A DNA stretch of 64,000 nt, from NCBI RefSeq assembly GCF_009720145.1, contig NZ_CP046253.1, positions 1,032,001 to 1,096,000 on the forward strand. Direction: 5' to 3'. The translations under genes and the position numbers were made by a program. Source of the DNA: Sphingobium sp. CAP-1. Its GTDB lineage: Bacteria > Pseudomonadota > Alphaproteobacteria > Sphingomonadales > Sphingomonadaceae. The notes beneath the pieces were generated by a model. The model saw nothing but the letters and a program-made list of their open reading frames with translations, searched no databases and was not told the origin of the DNA. This document shows positions 60,588 through 64,000 of this stretch, one piece after another; the stretch's first letter is position 1; the number at the start of each line of letters is the position of its first letter.

Positions 60588-61490
60588 ATGCTGGAATTTG
60601 CGGGACGCACCGCCTTCGTCACCGGGGGCGCCAATGGGATCGGGCTGGGTCTGGCGCGTGCGCTGCTGGCGCAGGGATGCAAGGTGGCGATCGCCGACAT
60701 TCGCGAGGATGCGCTGGCCGCCGCGCTCAGGACGCTGGACAATCAGGCCGTTATGGCTGTTCCGCTCGATGTCGCATCGCGGCAGGCTTTCGCCGATGCC
60801 GCCGACCGGGCGGAAGCGGCCCTGGGGCCGGTGAGCCTGCTATTCAACAATGCCGGCATCAACCTGTTCCAGACGATCGATGACTCCAGCTATGATGACT
60901 GGGACTGGGTGATGGGGGTCAATCTGCACGGCGTCATCAATGGCGTGATGACCTTCGCGCCGCGGATGAAGGCACTGAGGCAAGGCGGCCATATCGTCAA
61001 CACGGCGTCGATGGCGAGCTTCCTGTGCGGTGGCGCGCCGGGCATTTACAACACCACCAAATTTGCGGTGCGGGGGATGAGCGAATCGCTGCGCTACAGT
61101 CTGGCGCCGCACGGTATCGGCGTGTCGGTGCTTTGCCCCGGTCTGGTGAAAAGCCATATCTATGCCAGCGACGAAGTCCGCCCCTCCGGCCTCAGTGCCG
61201 GGGCCAAGCCGGTCGATGGCGCGGCGGTCGACCGGCTGGCCCAACTCCACCAGTTCGGCATGGAGCCGGATGTGATTGCCGCCCGCACGCTGGACGCGAT
61301 GCGCGACAATCGCTTCCACATCTTCCCGCATCCCGAATTTCGAGACGAGCTGGCGACCGTCTTTGACGAGATATTGGCGGACTTTCGCGACTATCCCGCC
61401 GATGCCGGTTTCGACCAGCGGGTGGGGTTCGAGGCGATGCGGCGCGATAGCTACGCCAAAGCACGGCAGGCGGCGCGCGATCGCAGTTAG
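60588..61490 (+). CDS. Short-chain dehydrogenase/reductase (SDR)
   Basis: A 300-residue classical SDR. Cofactor motif TGGANGIG at residues 12-19, Asp at the end of the second strand (IADIRE, NAD preference), NNAG at 87-90, and the catalytic S141-Y154-K158 (YNTTK). The extra C-terminal 40 residues are usual in sphingomonad lignin SDRs. ATG 60588 follows GGGAGATCGGA. It is divergent from the LigW operon and could oxidise a benzylic or allylic alcohol of the same substrate. Its stop overlaps by four bases the stop of the convergent winged-helix gene. Confidence 0.88.
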   Translation: MLEFAGRTAFVTGGANGIGLGLARALLAQGCKVAIADIREDALAAALRTLDNQAVMAVPLDVASRQAFADAADRAEAALGPVSLLFNNAGINLFQTIDDSSYDDWDWVMGVNLHGVINGVMTFAPRMKALRQGGHIVNTASMASFLCGGAPGIYNTTKFAVRGMSESLRYSLAPHGIGVSVLCPGLVKSHIYASDEVRPSGLSAGAKPVDGAAVDRLAQLHQFGMEPDVIAARTLDAMRDNRFHIFPHPEFRDELATVFDEILADFRDYPADAGFDQRVGFEAMRRDSYAKARQAARDRS

Positions 61491-62062
61491 GAGGCGAACA
61501 GGTCGCCCTGGCGCGGCCGGGTGGCGGGACGTTGCGGTGCGGGCTGCGCGCCGATCAGCGCCCGCGCCCGGCCGATCAGCGTGTAGACCGCCTGACGTTG
61601 CGCCCCGCGATTGAGATGATCGACGCGAAAGCCCTGATAATGGCGCTTGAGCAGCCCGGCCTTCACCAGTTCGGACGCGGCGCGGCTGAGGTTGGTCTTG
61701 CCCGACGCGCGCACCCGCGCCCGCACCTCTCCCTGCACCAACTGGTCATCCGCCGCGGCATCACCCGACAGCCTGCCGTCCTTGCGCAATTCCTCCCGCA
61801 CCCGTTCGACCAGCGCCATGCGGCGCGGATCGCGATGCCCCATTGGCGTCAGCGCATCGCACAGCCAGTCGCGCAGCGGGATCAGCGCATCGCCGACCCG
61901 GACCATCGGTCCGGCGCTGCCATCGGGCCGGGCCAGTTCGGCGATCAGGGTCAGCAGCATGAAGGCGTAGCGCGGGCGCGAACAGCAATGCGACAGTTGA
62001 TCGAGCAACTGCGAAATATCGCTGCCGCCGGCAATGCGGGACGGGACGGACGCATGAAACAT
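61487..62062 (-). CDS. Probable winged-helix DNA-binding protein, unknown family
   Basis: About 191 residues if it starts at ATG 62062. The C-terminal third looks like a winged helix (NLSRAASELVKAGLLKRHYQ then GFRVDHLNRGAQRQAVYTL), and the middle is helical. An in-frame ATG at 62209 overlaps the stop of the sensor kinase gene (ATGA) and would give 240 residues; then the palindromes at 62131-62182 would be coding, which is less likely. No ribosome site is clear for either. No family is recognised. The palindromes in front of it suggest that it may bind its own control region. Confidence 0.6.
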   Translation of the reverse strand: MFHASVPSRIAGGSDISQLLDQLSHCCSRPRYAFMLLTLIAELARPDGSAGPMVRVGDALIPLRDWLCDALTPMGHRDPRRMALVERVREELRKDGRLSGDAAADDQLVQGEVRARVRASGKTNLSRAASELVKAGLLKRHYQGFRVDHLNRGAQRQAVYTLIGRARALIGAQPAPQRPATRPRQGDLFAS

Positions 62063-62130
62063 ATCGTGAATCAAGCATAGTCCCGACCACTTGTGAATCC
62101 GCTTTTTCCGCCGAGTCGCATTTTGTCGCC

Positions 62131-62182
62131 CATGACACTTTGCCGTCCGATAAAGTGTCATGGCGGAAACTTTACCGGACGG
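62131..62182. promoter_or_regulatory. Two overlapping inverted repeats before the winged-helix gene
   Basis: First palindrome: CATGACACTTT (62131-62141) and AAAGTGTCATG (62152-62162), perfect 11-bp arms, 10-base spacer. Second: CCGTCCG-A-TAAAGT (62143-62156) and ACTTTA-C-CGGACGG (62169-62182), with one mismatched position. The two share the middle segment, so they exclude each other as RNA hairpins; as DNA they give three copies of the AAAGT/ACTTT element. Confidence 0.75.
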
Positions 62183-62205
62183 TCGCGGGGGCATGTCCGC
62201 AACGG

Positions 62206-63588
62206 TCATGTGGGAGGACGGGTTGCGCCTGCATCGGCCGGAAGCGTCAGTATGACCCGCAATCCTGGTGCGGCGTCGCCCAGCGTCAATGTGCCGCCAT
62301 GAAGATGCGCCACCGCCGCCGCCAGCGACAGGCCCAGCCCTGCGCCACTAATATGCCGCGACGCGTCCAGCCGGGCGAACCGCCTGAGCGCCTCGACCCG
62401 CCGTTCCTGCGCAATGCCGGGACCATTGTCGGTCACGGTCACGCAAATCGCGTCGCCCTCGCGCCGGGCCGACAGTTGGATCGCGTCGCCGCCATATTTC
62501 AGCGCATTGTCGATCAGGTTCGACAGCACCTGGCCGAATATCTCGCGATGGGAGCGGATCAGCAGGCCGTCGGGCGCATCGACACGGATGATCACGCCCT
62601 TGTCCTCGGCCAGGGCGCCATACATGTCCTGAAAGTCGCGCAGCAGCGCGGCGACATCCACGGCGAAGAAGGAGTCGCGGCCGATCCCCGCCTCCGCCCG
62701 GCTGATCAGCAGCGCCGCGTCCAGCATCCGTAACAGCGTGTCGCCTTCGTCCAGCGCCTTTTCCAGCGCGGCGATCGAATCCTCGTCCCGGCTCTGGCGC
62801 AGCGCATTGTCCAGCACGGCGCGCATCCGGGTGAGCGGCGATCGCAGGTCATGGGCCAGCCCGTCCGTCACCAGCCGCATTTCGTCGACCAGCGCGGTAA
62901 TCCGGTCGAGCATGGCGTTGATCTCTTCGCCCAGCGCGTCGAACATGTCGCCGCTGCCGCTCAGCAGGATGCGGCGCTGCATGTCGCCGGTGCCGACCGC
63001 GCCCGCCGTGTCGATGATCGATCGCAGCCGTCCCCGGATGATCGCCGCCGACAGCAAAGCCGCGCCGCCCGCCAGCGGGATCGCCAGCAGCACCGCGCCG
63101 ATCAGCGCCGCCTCCAGATAGCCGCCGAAGCGCAGGTCGTTTTCCACGACATGGCCGGTCAGCAGGCGGGTGCCGTCGGGGAAGCGGGTGCTGACGATGC
63201 CCATCGTCTGGGGATCGCGGTCCGTCTGCCCGCTGCGCAGCAGGTCGATCTGTCGCCAGCTTTCGGTCAGGCCGATGCCGGCCGGCCAGACCGGCAGGTT
63301 GCCGGCGATACGGCGGCCGTCGGGGCCGATCAGCAGCATGATCGATGTGCCGGCCGGATCGGCGGCGATGCGGGTGCGGACGGTCGCGCCCGCCGCCTCG
63401 ATCCCGGCGGCGGCATAGGTGGCGGCGATGTCGTCGCGCAACGCCACTGCGACTTCGCGGCTGGCCTGATCGACCGAGCGGCTGGTGAAGAGATGGACCG
63501 CGCCAAGCGCGAGCAGGACGCAGGCGATCTGCATCAGAAAGACGAGCGCGGCGAACCGCCAGATGACGCTATGGCGCCAGCGCATCAT
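62206..63588 (-). CDS. Sensor histidine kinase
   Basis: A 460-residue membrane kinase. Two membrane segments (about residues 10-35 and 157-183) enclose a periplasmic sensor domain of about 120 residues. A HAMP region follows, then the HisKA motif with phospho-acceptor H246 (GLAHDLRSPLTRMRAVLDNA), the N box NLIDNALKYGG, and G box VTDNGPGIAQERR. It belongs to the QseC/TctE group. It starts three bases after the stop of the response regulator gene, forming an operon with it. The signal is unknown. Confidence 0.9.
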   Translation of the reverse strand: MMRWRHSVIWRFAALVFLMQIACVLLALGAVHLFTSRSVDQASREVAVALRDDIAATYAAAGIEAAGATVRTRIAADPAGTSIMLLIGPDGRRIAGNLPVWPAGIGLTESWRQIDLLRSGQTDRDPQTMGIVSTRFPDGTRLLTGHVVENDLRFGGYLEAALIGAVLLAIPLAGGAALLSAAIIRGRLRSIIDTAGAVGTGDMQRRILLSGSGDMFDALGEEINAMLDRITALVDEMRLVTDGLAHDLRSPLTRMRAVLDNALRQSRDEDSIAALEKALDEGDTLLRMLDAALLISRAEAGIGRDSFFAVDVAALLRDFQDMYGALAEDKGVIIRVDAPDGLLIRSHREIFGQVLSNLIDNALKYGGDAIQLSARREGDAICVTVTDNGPGIAQERRVEALRRFARLDASRHISGAGLGLSLAAAVAHLHGGTLTLGDAAPGLRVILTLPADAGATRPPT

Positions 63589-63591
63589 GGG

Positions 63592-64000
63592 TCAGCCCTG
63601 TTCGCTCAGCCGATAGCCGGCGCCGCGCACGGTGTGGATCAGCGGGCGCTCGCCCTCCTCGTCAATCTTGCGGCGCAGCCGGCTGATATGTACGTCGATG
63701 ACATTGGTGCCGGGGTCGAAATGATAATCCCACACGCCTTCCAGCAACATGGTGCGGGTCACGACTTCGCCCTGATGGCGCAGCAGATAGTCGAGCAGGC
63801 GGAATTCGCGCGGTTGCAGGTCGATGGTGCGTGCGCCGCGCTTCACCTTGCGCGACAACAGGTCAACCTCCAGATCGGCGCAGGACAGGCGCGTTTCGGG
63901 CGCCTGCCCGCCGCCGCCGCGCCGCAGGATGATGCGCAGTCGGGCGAGCAGTTCGGCAAAGGCGAAGGGCTTGGCCAGATAATCGTCGGACCCGCCGGTC
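63592..64000 (-). CDS. OmpR-family response regulator, partial (N-terminus beyond window)
   Basis: The frame runs off the right edge, so about 136 C-terminal residues are present. The end of the receiver domain is visible (GSDDYLAKPFAFAELLARLR, with the conserved Lys-Pro), then the OmpR-type winged helix with LQPREFRLLDYLLRHQGEVV, YHFDPGTNVIDVHISRLRRK and IHTVRGAGYRL. It is the partner of the kinase that follows. The phosphorylated Asp lies outside the window. Confidence 0.9.
   Translation of the reverse strand, partial: TGGSDDYLAKPFAFAELLARLRIILRRGGGGQAPETRLSCADLEVDLLSRKVKRGARTIDLQPREFRLLDYLLRHQGEVVTRTMLLEGVWDYHFDPGTNVIDVHISRLRRKIDEEGERPLIHTVRGAGYRLSEQG

Noticed and set aside
1..64000. Mobile elements, phage genes, CRISPR arrays, tRNA or rRNA genes
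   Set aside because: No transposase, integrase, regular spacer-repeat array or RNA-gene pattern was seen, although the region is catabolic accessory DNA where such elements would be expected.

Overview
The window reads as chromosomal DNA of a GC-rich alphaproteobacterium of the sphingomonad group (Sphingobium/Novosphingobium/Sphingomonas type). This rests on four TonB-dependent receptors (one with a cobalamin-riboswitch leader), a MucR/Ros-type regulator, and very close relatives of the lignin-aromatic enzymes LigJ and LigW. Nearly all of it is catabolic accessory DNA. No rRNA, tRNA, CRISPR array, transposase or phage gene was seen. All gene functions are assigned from motifs and family recall; no search was run.

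Region A (1-17045) is an aromatic-acid pathway of the 4,5-extradiol (protocatechuate/gallate) type. It begins with the tail of a Rieske oxygenase, a ThDP enzyme and a TolB-like propeller protein on the + strand. A nine-gene leftward operon (15598 to 4460) follows: a Pht5-like decarboxylase, LigJ-type hydratase, LigI-like lactonase, MFS permease, LigB-family ring-cleavage dioxygenase, HpaI-type aldolase, a second ThDP enzyme, a second Pht5-like protein and a TonB receptor. A divergent LysR-type regulator with two DNA-binding domains (15798-17045) is the likely controller.

Region B (17270-27310) is mixed: an alpha/beta hydrolase, a CorA-type metal transporter, an exporter, an exported lactonase-like propeller, a dienelactone hydrolase, a GH3 glycosidase broken by a one-base frameshift, an outer-membrane barrel and a siderophore-interacting reductase.

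Region C (27512-53401) is the most striking part. It looks like a system for plant aryl glycosides, probably flavonoid-type C-glycosides. On the left is a rightward operon of MFS permease, FAD monooxygenase, extradiol VOC dioxygenase, C-C hydrolase, cyclase-type hydrolase, FAH-family hydrolase, Gfo/Idh/MocA oxidoreductase and a metal-dependent TIM-barrel enzyme. On the right are a TonB receptor, a GH106 alpha-L-rhamnosidase, both subunits of a C-glycoside deglycosidase (alpha TIM barrel and the small DUF6379-type beta subunit), an esterase, a luciferase-like monooxygenase with its own FMN reductase, and a cytoplasmic GH3 glycosidase. The same inverted repeat, AGAAT-N4-ATTCT, lies on the promoters of three of these units and, degenerate, on a fourth, so the two halves look like one regulon. 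Between the halves sit a B12-riboswitch-controlled TonB receptor plus PepSY protein and a MucR-like protein with a long basic tail.

Region D (53485-61490) has a TetR regulator, then a leftward operon (60454 to 54146) of MFS permease, NTF2/SnoaL-like protein, aldehyde dehydrogenase, LigW-type decarboxylase and a second MFS permease, with a divergent SDR. This suits processing of 5-carboxylated or 5-formylated guaiacyl compounds from lignin dimers. Region E (61487-64000) holds a winged-helix protein behind unusual overlapping palindromes, then a sensor kinase and a response regulator cut by the window edge.
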